Source: an uncultured Granulosicoccaceae bacterium (lineage in GTDB: Bacteria; Pseudomonadota; Gammaproteobacteria; Granulosicoccales; Granulosicoccaceae). From it: a stretch of 33,900 bases of DNA. Shown piece after piece: positions 25,078-32,595 of this stretch (within the stretch, counting starts at the first letter, position 1; each line of letters begins with the position of its first letter). Under the pieces are notes generated by a model. That model saw only the letters and a program-made list of their open reading frames with translations. It was not told the origin of the DNA and searched no databases. The translations under genes were made by a program, and so were the position numbers. The stretch spans positions 1-33,900 of the forward strand of contig CALGND010000139.1 in the NCBI GenBank assembly GCA_937958675.1. The letters are read 5' to 3'.

Positions 25078-26058
25078 ATGTTTAAGAAGTTATCAATCGT
25101 GGCAGCAGGTGTTCTCGCATCGCTTGCCCTAGTAGGCCCATTACAAGCTGCTGAAACTTGGCGCGCATGGAACATTCACAACGACGGTCATCCAAACACC
25201 GCCGCAATGGATCGTTTCTCTGAGCTTGTTGATGCTGCAACCAAAGGTGAAGTTAAGGTAGAAGTATTCCACGGGGGTGTATTGGGGTCACAACCTGACG
25301 CACTAGAGCAGGTTCGTCTTGGCGCAATCGAGCTCGGCAACTTCAACCTAGGTCCTATCGGCCCAATGGTTAAAGAAGCCAACTTGGTTTCACTGCCGTT
25401 TATTTTCAAAAGTGTGCCGCATATGTTCCGCGTACTTGAAGGTGAAGCTGGTACAACCATCGCCGCTGCAATGGCTGAAGCCGGCGTACAACCACTTGCT
25501 TGGGTTGATGCAGGTGCACGATCTTTCTACGCTCAAAAAGCTATCGAGACTCCAGCTGACGTTGAAGGTCTGAAGATCCGAGTGATGAACAATGATTTGT
25601 ACACTTCAATGATCGCTGCAATGGGCGGCAACCCTTCACCAATGGCATTTGCAGAAGTGCAGCAAGCGCTTAAGACAGGTGTTGTAGATGGTGCTGAAAA
25701 CAACTTCCCATCGTTTAAGAACGTTGGCCACTACGAAGTGACTACTCACTATTCACTTAGTGAGCACTTGATCATTCCTGAGTGCATTTGTGTGAATACG
25801 GCGAAGTTCGCTGCTCTTTCACCTGAGCTACAAGACGCGGTACGCGGTGCAGCAGAAGAAGCTGCCTTGTATCAGCGTGAGCTATGGGCTGTTCAGTCAG
25901 AGCAGGCTCGCAAGGACGTTGAAGCAGCCGGCATTAAGGTCAATGAGATTGCAGACAAAGGTCCATTCCAGGATGCAATGGGTAAAGTTTATGATGACTA
26001 CCTAGCTGCTAACCCTGATATGGCAGCACTAGTAAAAATGGCTCAAGATACGGAATAG
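25078..26058 (+). CDS. dctP: TRAP transporter substrate-binding protein, DctP family (system 2)
   Basis: Periplasmic receptor of 326 residues with a signal peptide ending at about PLQAA (residue 25). The ligand arginine is probably R168 in GLKIRVMNN. The signature PSPMAFAEVQQALKTGVVDG and AENN occupy about 187-208. I start at ATG 25078, directly behind AGGAGAAGG; a longer frame from 25030 would prefix 16 residues to the signal. It differs clearly from the system 1 receptor, so the two probably bind different or overlapping ligands. The run with dctQM, an FCD regulator and kdgK suggests a uronate or aldonate. A terminator follows the gene. Confidence 0.95.
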   Translation: MFKKLSIVAAGVLASLALVGPLQAAETWRAWNIHNDGHPNTAAMDRFSELVDAATKGEVKVEVFHGGVLGSQPDALEQVRLGAIELGNFNLGPIGPMVKEANLVSLPFIFKSVPHMFRVLEGEAGTTIAAAMAEAGVQPLAWVDAGARSFYAQKAIETPADVEGLKIRVMNNDLYTSMIAAMGGNPSPMAFAEVQQALKTGVVDGAENNFPSFKNVGHYEVTTHYSLSEHLIIPECICVNTAKFAALSPELQDAVRGAAEEAALYQRELWAVQSEQARKDVEAAGIKVNEIADKGPFQDAMGKVYDDYLAANPDMAALVKMAQDTE

Positions 26059-26170
26059 GCTGGTTCAGCAAACCGGTTGCAAGCACTGTCGCCCTACGTA
26101 GGTGGGGATGACAACCACAGCGTGGGGCTTTCCATCGGTTTCTGATTTTTATAAAAAGCTAGAAGTAAAA

Positions 26171-26210
26171 AAGCGCCCGCATTCCAACCGGATTGCGGGC
26201 GCTTTTTTTA
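26171..26210 (+). terminator. Strong intrinsic terminator between dctP and dctQ (system 2)
   Basis: An 11-bp perfect stem, AAGCGCCCGCA with TGCGGGCGCTT, has a 12-base loop and a run of seven T. It ends only about 15 bp before the dctQ start. As in system 1, it sits inside the apparent operon and should reduce dctQM relative to dctP. Confidence 0.92.
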
Positions 26211-26224
26211 AATAGGGAATTCAT

Positions 26225-26776
26225 ATGAGTACATCATCAGAAAAGTCAGGTCTTATAAAAGGCTTTCTGGAGCGCTATCTGGAACGCTCAGAACGCTTGG
26301 CTAATTTGTACACCCCTATCTGTCAAATTGTTGCAGGCGTTGCGCTAGTTGCAATGACGCTTATGTTTGCATGGCTTGTTTTTGGCCGCTATGTATTGAA
26401 CGATACCCCTACCTGGGTAGAGCAAGTTTCACATCTATTATTAATGGTGATTGCCTTTTTGGGCGCCGCTGTAGGTGTTCGGCAAGATACTCACCTATCG
26501 GTGGTGTTGTTTCGCACGGCTGTACCGACAAAAGTTCGCACAGTATTTGTTTTTATCACCGATGTTTTAATGGCAGGTTTCGGTAGCCTTATGTTCGTGT
26601 ATGGCCTCGAGCTGACAAAATTCAAATGGAATACATTAATACCGCTGATTCAAGTGCCTGAGGGTTTCCGCTCTTTGCCACTGACTATCTGTGGTGCACT
26701 TATTTTTCTGTATTCCTCCAACCATCTCATCCGCCTGTTACTTGGACGTGACGAGCGCAAAGACAGCATAGAATAA
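26225..26776 (+). CDS. dctQ: TRAP transporter small permease, DctQ family (system 2)
   Basis: 183 residues with a charged N-terminal extension of about 35 residues and then four helices (IVAGVALVAMTLMFAWLVFG, LLLMVIAFLGAAVGV, VFVFITDVLMAGFGSLMFVY and LTICGALIFLYSS). The TWVEQVSHLLLMVIAFLGAAVG region is the family hallmark. AGGGAA immediately after the terminator serves as its ribosome site. dctM follows after 9 bp. Confidence 0.93.
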   Translation: MSTSSEKSGLIKGFLERYLERSERLANLYTPICQIVAGVALVAMTLMFAWLVFGRYVLNDTPTWVEQVSHLLLMVIAFLGAAVGVRQDTHLSVVLFRTAVPTKVRTVFVFITDVLMAGFGSLMFVYGLELTKFKWNTLIPLIQVPEGFRSLPLTICGALIFLYSSNHLIRLLLGRDERKDSIE

Positions 26777-26785
26777 GAGGTAATA

Positions 26786-28072
26786 ATGGCATTGGGATTA
26801 GCGCTACTGCTTGGGGTATTTGCGTTCTGCGTATTTATCGGACTGCCTGTAGCTTTCGCTTTAGGTATCTCCGCACTCGTTGCATTCTGGCATGAAGGCT
26901 TGCCTTTGCTTATTGTGTTCCAGCGCATTGTCGCGGGGATCAATGTCTATTCACTGATGGCAATACCGTTCTTTATATTCGCCGGGGAACTCATGTTCCA
27001 TGGTGGTATAGCCATGCGCTTGGTGCGTTTTGCGCAAAACGCAGTCGGCGCTGTACGTGGTGGCCTTGGCATTGTGAATGTGTTCTCTTCGATGCTGTTT
27101 GGTGGTATTTCAGGTTCAGCTATTGCTGATATTTCCGCGCTTGGTTCGATCCTTGTCCCGGTGATGAAAGATAAAGGTTACGACGCGGATTACGCAGTTA
27201 ATGTCACTGTGACCTCATCTATTGCTGGCATCATCATTCCGCCTAGTCATAACATGATTATCTTTGCACTAGCCACTGGTGGCGCAGTTTCGATATCCAA
27301 ACTGTTTCTAGCTGGTGTGATACCCGGAATACTGATGTGCATCTGTCTGGCTGTTGCTGCATACATTATTGCGGTAAAACGTGGGTACGGAGCTGAGAAA
27401 TTCCCTGGCTGGACAGTACTGCTGCTCAGTTTCTTTGGGGCTATTCCGGGCCTGTTAACTGCAGTGATTATCGTTGGTGGTGTTCTTTCTGGCGTATTCA
27501 CGGCAACAGAGTCTGGCGCTTTCGGTGCACTGTATGCCTTCGTAGTCACTATGTTTGTTTATCGCAGTATCACTTGGAGTAACTTCAAGATTGCGGTCAC
27601 TAGTGCAGTGCGCACGACATCCATGGTAATGATACTGATTGCCTGTGCAGGGGCCTTTGCCTACATGCTGACGTTTTTTCGGGTGCCGACACTGACCATA
27701 GAATTACTGACTGGCCTAACCGATAACCCCATCTATATACTGTTAATGATAAATGTAGTGCTGCTGTTGCTCGGCATGATTATGGACATGGCTGCGCTTA
27801 TATTAATTTGCACACCGATATTCCTACCAATAATGAATACCCTTGGTATCGATCCACTGCAATTTGGCATGATATTATTGGTGAACTTAGGTTTAGGGTT
27901 GTGCACTCCGCCAGTAGGCTCATGTTTGTTTGTCGGCTGTGCGGTAGGTAAGTTACCTATTGAGGCCGCAGTACGAACCATATGGCCATTTTATCTAGCA
28001 ATATTTGTTGCATTGATGCTGATTACGTTTGTACCGGCGATTTCACTTACGCTTCCAAACCTTGTGAGTTAA
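26786..28072 (+). CDS. dctM: TRAP transporter large permease, DctM family (system 2)
   Basis: 428 residues and about 12 helices. Motifs include FGGISGSAIADISALGSILV, SSIAGIIIPPSHNMIIFALA, GVFTATESGAFGALYAFVVT and CTPPVGSCLFVG. AGAGGT precedes the ATG. The next gene, an FCD regulator, begins 15 bp after its stop, so transporter, regulator and kinase probably form one operon. Confidence 0.95.
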   Translation: MALGLALLLGVFAFCVFIGLPVAFALGISALVAFWHEGLPLLIVFQRIVAGINVYSLMAIPFFIFAGELMFHGGIAMRLVRFAQNAVGAVRGGLGIVNVFSSMLFGGISGSAIADISALGSILVPVMKDKGYDADYAVNVTVTSSIAGIIIPPSHNMIIFALATGGAVSISKLFLAGVIPGILMCICLAVAAYIIAVKRGYGAEKFPGWTVLLLSFFGAIPGLLTAVIIVGGVLSGVFTATESGAFGALYAFVVTMFVYRSITWSNFKIAVTSAVRTTSMVMILIACAGAFAYMLTFFRVPTLTIELLTGLTDNPIYILLMINVVLLLLGMIMDMAALILICTPIFLPIMNTLGIDPLQFGMILLVNLGLGLCTPPVGSCLFVGCAVGKLPIEAAVRTIWPFYLAIFVALMLITFVPAISLTLPNLVS

Positions 28073-28087
28073 GAAGGATGAAGATAT

Positions 28088-28777
28088 ATGACATTGACGC
28101 CAGATAGCTTACAAACAGAGCGTCGTACGACAGCTGACGAGCTATTCGATAAGATTGGTGACGACATCAATAAGATGCGCTTGCTGCCAGGCACAAAAAT
28201 GTCAGAAGCGGATATCGCAAAACACTATGATGTTTCACGTCAGCCGGTACGCGAAGCATTTATCCGCCTTAACAATATGTCGTTACTGCAAATTCGGCCG
28301 CAGAAAGCCACAATAGTCAGGCGAATCTCTAAATCGGCTATTCGACAATCTCGATTTGTTCGTGCTGCCGTTGAAATTGAGGTGGCTCACCGGGCTTGCC
28401 AAATGAAAGGCAAGGATTTATTTGACGATATCCATATTCACCTTGAGCAACAGGCCGCGTGCTTAGAAAAAAGCGATATTGTCGGCTTTCATGCGCTTGA
28501 TCAGGCGTTTCATGAAAGTATCTGCGTTATGGCAAAGTGTGAATTTGCAGTAGAAGTCATCAACGAGTGCAAAGCCAAGATCGATAGGTTGTGTATTTTG
28601 TCGCTAGCGCACTCAAGTGATGCTGAGCAGATTTATGAGGATCACGTTGCGTTGGCAAAACACTTAACGGCACAAAATGAAATAAAGCTTGTTGCCGCCA
28701 TTCGAAACCATCTAAATCGGCTCGACAGCACGATTGAGTATATCCAAACTCACCATAGTAGCTATTTTGATGACTAA
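28088..28777 (+). CDS. GntR-family transcriptional regulator with FCD domain (regulator 2)
   Basis: 229 residues. The winged helix (about 14-82) contains SEADIAKHYDVSRQPVREAF, closely similar to regulator 1 at 13537. The FCD domain follows, with conserved acidic and histidine positions around HALDQAFHES and EDHVALAKHL that could bind a metal and an acid ligand. AAGGATGAAG precedes the ATG. The gene lies inside the TRAP 2-kdgK operon, a common place for a local repressor whose ligand is the imported acid or a catabolite. Its likely sites are the shared elements at 14298 and 25000, which is inference. Confidence 0.92.
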   Translation: MTLTPDSLQTERRTTADELFDKIGDDINKMRLLPGTKMSEADIAKHYDVSRQPVREAFIRLNNMSLLQIRPQKATIVRRISKSAIRQSRFVRAAVEIEVAHRACQMKGKDLFDDIHIHLEQQAACLEKSDIVGFHALDQAFHESICVMAKCEFAVEVINECKAKIDRLCILSLAHSSDAEQIYEDHVALAKHLTAQNEIKLVAAIRNHLNRLDSTIEYIQTHHSSYFDD

Positions 28778-29714
28778 CGGATCCAAACGCGTATTGTGTG
28801 TAGGTGAGGCAATGGCAGAGCTGGTGCTGGGCAACGATGATGTGCCGCCCGCCATAGGCTTTGCTGGGGACACCATGAATACCGCTGTTTACCTTAAACG
28901 ATTGCTTGGTGAAAATACTGAGCTATGTTACGTCACGGTGATTGGTAACGATACATTATCAAATCGTTTGCTTAATTTACTAGAAGCCGAGTCGATTAAC
29001 ACAACTCATGTTGAGCGCTCCGATAAACGATTAATTGGTCTCTATTCAATAACGACTGATGAGGCGGGGGAGCGAACTTTTAATTATTGGCGTGATCGCT
29101 CAGCAGCTCGCACGCTGTTTCAAAGCAGTTCTGATTTAGATTTTAGTGCCTTGTCTGGGGCTGAGATGGTTTATTTATCGGCTATTAGTTTGGCGATTCT
29201 ACCGGCAAACGTGCGGATGGAATTTCTCAAAGAACTGGACAGGCTTCGTAAAGATACTGATCTTACTGTAGTGTTCGATTCAAACTATCGACCCATATTA
29301 TGGGAGTCACAAGAGGAGGCGCAGCGCGTTGTAGCCGCCACCTATAAAATTACTGATATCGCACTTCCATCCATAGACGACGAGCAAATGCTATTTGATG
29401 ATGTTGATGAGGCGGCAGTGCTTAAGCGATTGATGAGTTATGGAATTAAACGTGGTGCACTTAAGCGCGGTGAAGAAGGTCCGTTATCGCTTAGCTCAGA
29501 AATAGACCCAACGATGCGAGAAATAGATTTAAATGATACGTCGCCTGTTCAAGTGATTGATACAACCGCTGCAGGTGACAGCTTTAATGCAGGCTACCTA
29601 TCTGCTGTGCTTAGCGGCCACGACGAGCAAGCGGCGATGCGCGCAGGGCATGCGTGCTCGACACGTGTAATTGGCCATCGTGGCGCCATAATTCCGTTAG
29701 CCGCGTGGAATTGA
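28770..29714 (+). CDS. kdgK: 2-keto-3-deoxygluconate kinase, PfkB/ribokinase family
   Basis: Phosphorylates KDG to KDPG with ATP, the step after UxuA. A PfkB fold is shown by GFAGDTMNTAVYLKRL (30-45), VVFDSNYRPILW and the signature DTTAAGDSFNAGYLS (264-278), with D270 as the catalytic base. At 314 residues from ATG 28770 the length is standard. A frame from 28734 would add 12 residues. The chosen start overlaps the regulator stop by 8 bp. Other PfkB sugar kinases are possible, but the uxuAB and TRAP setting strongly supports KDG. Confidence 0.88.
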   Translation: MTNGSKRVLCVGEAMAELVLGNDDVPPAIGFAGDTMNTAVYLKRLLGENTELCYVTVIGNDTLSNRLLNLLEAESINTTHVERSDKRLIGLYSITTDEAGERTFNYWRDRSAARTLFQSSSDLDFSALSGAEMVYLSAISLAILPANVRMEFLKELDRLRKDTDLTVVFDSNYRPILWESQEEAQRVVAATYKITDIALPSIDDEQMLFDDVDEAAVLKRLMSYGIKRGALKRGEEGPLSLSSEIDPTMREIDLNDTSPVQVIDTTAAGDSFNAGYLSAVLSGHDEQAAMRAGHACSTRVIGHRGAIIPLAAWN

Positions 29715-29775
29715 TAGACTAAACACCTTAGACGTATTTGCGTACTTCTCTCCATCACCTTATGGAACACAGATT

Positions 29776-30303
29776 ATGACAAACCCCACACCAAAACCTG
29801 CTGCCGGTGCGGCATTACCAAGTTTCGATGCAACTCGTCTCGATGGGTCTTCAATGACATATGAAGGATCCAATGGGAAATGGTTTCTTTTAGTTGTTTA
29901 TCGTGGCAAGCACTGTGGGCGGTGTAAAAAATATTTGAACATACTCGAAAGCATGCAAGGCAAATGGCGCGCTGCTGGGTTTGATATTCTTGCTGTATCA
30001 GCCGATCCGATTGAAAAGGCTAAAAGCGATGTGGCGGAGTTTGGCTGGACGTTCGATATGGCCTGTGGCTTGAGCGAGCCCGATATGCATAAGCTTGGCC
30101 TCTACGTTAGTGACCCGCTAACCCCAGATGAAACTGATAGACGCTTCGCTGAGCCCGGCGTGTTCTGTATTCGTCCAGATAACACTGTACAAATTGCTGC
30201 GATTTCAAACGGCCCGTCAGCAAGGCCTGATTTAGAAGAGCTACTAGACGGCATGGCATTTACCATTGAGCACGGCAAACCGGCTCGCGGAATGGCCACT
30301 TAA
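29776..30303 (+). CDS. Thioredoxin-fold redoxin (AhpC/TSA, peroxiredoxin-like)
   Basis: 175 residues with the strand-helix active site VVYRGKHCGRCKKYL (40-54), giving a CxxC pair C47/C50, and DILAVSADP further on. This resembles the AhpC/TSA redoxins annotated as peroxiredoxin-like. No signal peptide, so cytoplasmic. It starts 61 bp after kdgK and lies 14 bp before the GFA gene, so it probably forms a pair with that gene. A thiol-oxidoreductase or peroxidase role is inferred from family only. Confidence 0.85.
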   Translation: MTNPTPKPAAGAALPSFDATRLDGSSMTYEGSNGKWFLLVVYRGKHCGRCKKYLNILESMQGKWRAAGFDILAVSADPIEKAKSDVAEFGWTFDMACGLSEPDMHKLGLYVSDPLTPDETDRRFAEPGVFCIRPDNTVQIAAISNGPSARPDLEELLDGMAFTIEHGKPARGMAT

Positions 30304-30317
30304 TATAAGGGTAAGCA

Positions 30318-30767
30318 ATGGCGAATCCGACCCATACATTAGAGGGGCAGTGTCTTTGCGGGCTTATTAAATATGAAGTCTCAAAGATTGAAGAGCGTAT
30401 GGGTCATTGCCATTGTTCAATGTGTCGTAAATTCCACGGCGCTGCTTTTGCAACATTGGGAGAAGCCAAAGCTGAGAACTTTCGCTGGGTCACAGGTGAA
30501 AACTATCTCAAATCCTTTGTTGCCCCGAATGGGACAACACGAAAGTTCTGTGAGCAATGTGGCTCAAGCCTAATTTTTGTTGCCGCAAATGATACAGGCG
30601 AATCAGTTGAGTTTTCCTTAGGCACACTGGATACCGATACTCTAGTAAAGCCTGATGCGCACATCTATACCAGCTTCGGAGCGAGCTGGTATGAGATAAG
30701 GGATGACTTGCCGAAATACGCAAGTGGCCGGGATAGCGAAGTCACTGATACGAAACCCTCAGATTAA
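30318..30767 (+). CDS. GFA (glutathione-dependent formaldehyde-activating-like) / CENP-V zinc domain protein
   Basis: 149 residues with the family's zinc cysteines at C12 and C14 (GQCLCG), C31, C33 and C36 (GHCHCSMCRKFHG) and C78/C81 (FCEQCGSSL). A function in glutathione-linked formaldehyde adduct formation is known for Gfa of Paracoccus, but most family members are uncharacterised. AAGGGTAAG lies before the ATG. It follows the redoxin by 14 bp and precedes the lipoprotein by 13 bp. Confidence 0.9.
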   Translation: MANPTHTLEGQCLCGLIKYEVSKIEERMGHCHCSMCRKFHGAAFATLGEAKAENFRWVTGENYLKSFVAPNGTTRKFCEQCGSSLIFVAANDTGESVEFSLGTLDTDTLVKPDAHIYTSFGASWYEIRDDLPKYASGRDSEVTDTKPSD

Positions 30768-30780
30768 CCTAGGAACTCTA

Positions 30781-31785
30781 ATGCGCACTCCGTTGCTTGT
30801 CTTGATATTACTTTGCTCGACTTTATTAGCGGCTTGCTCGTCCAGCGACACCACTGTTGTTACTGACAATACCAATAATGGTCAGAGCAGTAATATGGGA
30901 TCGGGCAGCACTGATGATGACAACGACGGTATATCAAATAGTAATGACAACTGCCCAACGCAGTTCAATCCTATGCAAACGGCTTCTATCGGCAACGCAA
31001 CCCTGTTGGGTGATTTGTGTGATGACGAAGATTTCGACTCTATTTTCGATGCGATAGATAATTGCCCCTTAATCAGTAACCCAGACCAAAATGATTTTGA
31101 TGGCAATACTGTAGGCGATCTGTGCGAAGTATGTGGCGCACTCGATGCAAATGGTATCGAGCTCAATCCGAACTGTGTTGTTGATTTATTTCTTTCAGAC
31201 ATTGAATACTTTAAGGATGTCACGCTAAGGTCAGAGTTTGGTAATGATGTTAATAGAATTAGAAAGTGGCGTAAGAATGTTAATTATTATATTTCAGGCG
31301 TGCCTAGCCTCGAACTTTTGCTTGAGCTTGATCGAATAGTGGCTGAGCTAAGTACCATGATTGATATTGAGCTAATTGAAGTGGACGACGAAAGCGATTC
31401 TAACTTTCATATCTTTTTTGGATCGGGAGAGGATTACGCTGCCAATATTCAAGCCGGTGCGTCTGAATTTGTTGACGATAACTGGGGATTGTTTTGGGGT
31501 TATTGGAACGCTGACTTTGAAATGACCCGTGCCACGATGTACGTGGATATGTTTCGTACGCTAGGTATCGATGATCAAAAACATCTGTTACGCGAAGAGT
31601 TCACACAAGCGCTGGGAATGTGGAACGATACCTCTAAATACCCAGGTTCGATGTTTCATACCAGTTATGGTTTTACCACCGAGTATCTGGAAATCGACAG
31701 AGAAGTTATACGAACGCTTTATAACCCTAGGGTTGTCGTTGGAATGACTGACATAGACATAGATCTACTTTTTCTTGATCTATAA
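30781..31785 (+). CDS. Lipoprotein with thrombospondin type 3-like repeats and a DUF2927 domain
   Basis: 334 residues from ATG 30781, preceded by AGGAAC. A lipoprotein signal ends LAAC (C19). A low-complexity S/T/N linker leads to acidic DxDxDG-type calcium-binding repeats (about 45-58, 81-95 and 103-115, each with NCP or DLC cysteines). Residues about 137-322 match DUF2927 as I recall it: FHIFFGSGEDYA, HLLREEFTQALGMWNDTSKY and FTTEYLEIDREVIRTLYNPR. That pattern resembles a metallopeptidase-like fold, but the usual HExxH reads LREEFTQ here, so catalysis is uncertain. The protein is likely surface-exposed or periplasmic. Function unknown. Confidence 0.82.
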   Translation: MRTPLLVLILLCSTLLAACSSSDTTVVTDNTNNGQSSNMGSGSTDDDNDGISNSNDNCPTQFNPMQTASIGNATLLGDLCDDEDFDSIFDAIDNCPLISNPDQNDFDGNTVGDLCEVCGALDANGIELNPNCVVDLFLSDIEYFKDVTLRSEFGNDVNRIRKWRKNVNYYISGVPSLELLLELDRIVAELSTMIDIELIEVDDESDSNFHIFFGSGEDYAANIQAGASEFVDDNWGLFWGYWNADFEMTRATMYVDMFRTLGIDDQKHLLREEFTQALGMWNDTSKYPGSMFHTSYGFTTEYLEIDREVIRTLYNPRVVVGMTDIDIDLLFLDL

Positions 31786-31824
31786 CTCTATACTTATTGA
31801 CTCCGCTGCCAAGAGTCTTCTCGA

Positions 31825-32424
31825 ATGCAAAAAAATCTAGTACTTGATATCGGTAACGTGATTTGCCGTTGGGACCCCCAACGTTTGGTTGCTACAGTGT
31901 TTGATAATGAAGCAGATCAGCAACAGGCGATACTCGATGTGATCAATCAACAAGATTGGGCTGACCTAGATCAAGGTTTGATTACGCAAGATGAAGCTAT
32001 AACGCGCGCCCAAGTGCGTAGCGCGCTTGATCCCAAAGCAGTTGCTGGAATCTTTTATGAACTGCCTTCATCACTTACTTTGATTGATACTACTGTTACT
32101 GGTATTCACGATGCAAAAGCAGCAGGGGTGGGTTTGTATGTTTTATCCAATATGCAGCAACTACCGTGGGAGTACCTTGCCCGCACTTTCGATTTCTGGC
32201 ACTTGTTTGATGGCATCGTTGTGTCTTATGAAGCAAAGATGATTAAACCGAATGCCGATATCTATAACCACCTGTGTGAGCGCTTTAGCGTAAAGCCTCA
32301 AGACTGCTTCTTTGTTGATGACATGGCTGTGAATGTTCAGGCCGCTAAAGATTGCGGCTGGGATTCAGAGCAGCTCACCGATACTGCTAAAGGCGGCGAT
32401 TTGATTAGACGGTGGCTTGGGTAG
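31825..32424 (+). CDS. HAD-superfamily phosphatase (subfamily IA, YihX-like)
   Basis: 199 residues. Motif I LVLDIGNVICRWD (6-18) carries the nucleophile D8, with glycine in place of the second aspartate, as in the DxGNV subgroup that includes the glucose-1-phosphate phosphatase YihX. Motif II is VLSNMQ, motif III includes MIKPNADIY, and motif IV is CFFVDDMAVNVQAA. Such enzymes are cytoplasmic phosphatases of sugar phosphates or similar compounds. The start has no strong ribosome site. It is the last plus-strand gene before the convergent GH16 gene. Confidence 0.87.
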   Translation: MQKNLVLDIGNVICRWDPQRLVATVFDNEADQQQAILDVINQQDWADLDQGLITQDEAITRAQVRSALDPKAVAGIFYELPSSLTLIDTTVTGIHDAKAAGVGLYVLSNMQQLPWEYLARTFDFWHLFDGIVVSYEAKMIKPNADIYNHLCERFSVKPQDCFFVDDMAVNVQAAKDCGWDSEQLTDTAKGGDLIRRWLG

Positions 32425-32429
32425 TATCG

Positions 32430-32537
32430 TCACCATCGTGTAAGCGAGGCGTGTTGTCTTCGCCGCTTAGGCGGTGATCCCGGATTCATGTAGGATCGGA
32501 CGTGGATCCTCGCCTACGCGTGAATGACGATGGGTGA
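32430..32537. repeat. Imperfect inverted structure, possibly a dispersed intergenic repeat
   Basis: TCACCATCGT (32430-32439) pairs with ACGATGGGTGA (32527-32537; one bulged base) across about 90 bp. The inside holds further GC-rich arms (GCGAGGCG, CGCCTACGCG). The right part, GGATCCTCGCCTACGCGTGA followed by ATGACGATGG, resembles short palindromic intergenic repeats found in many proteobacteria. I see no second full copy in the window, so its repeat nature is unproven. Confidence 0.4.
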
Positions 32538-32550
32538 TTTAAAGACGAAA

Positions 32551-32580
32551 AAAAAGCTGGCAAGCGCCAGCTTTTTCTTT
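32551..32580. terminator. Bidirectional intrinsic terminator between the HAD and GH16 genes
   Basis: A perfect 11-bp stem AAAAAGCTGGC / GCCAGCTTTTT with an AAGC loop has an A-run on one side and a T-run on the other. It can therefore end transcription of both convergent genes. It lies 16 bp after the GH16 stop codon and about 127 bp after the HAD stop. Confidence 0.92.
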
Positions 32581-32595
32581 GTTATTGATTGCTTC

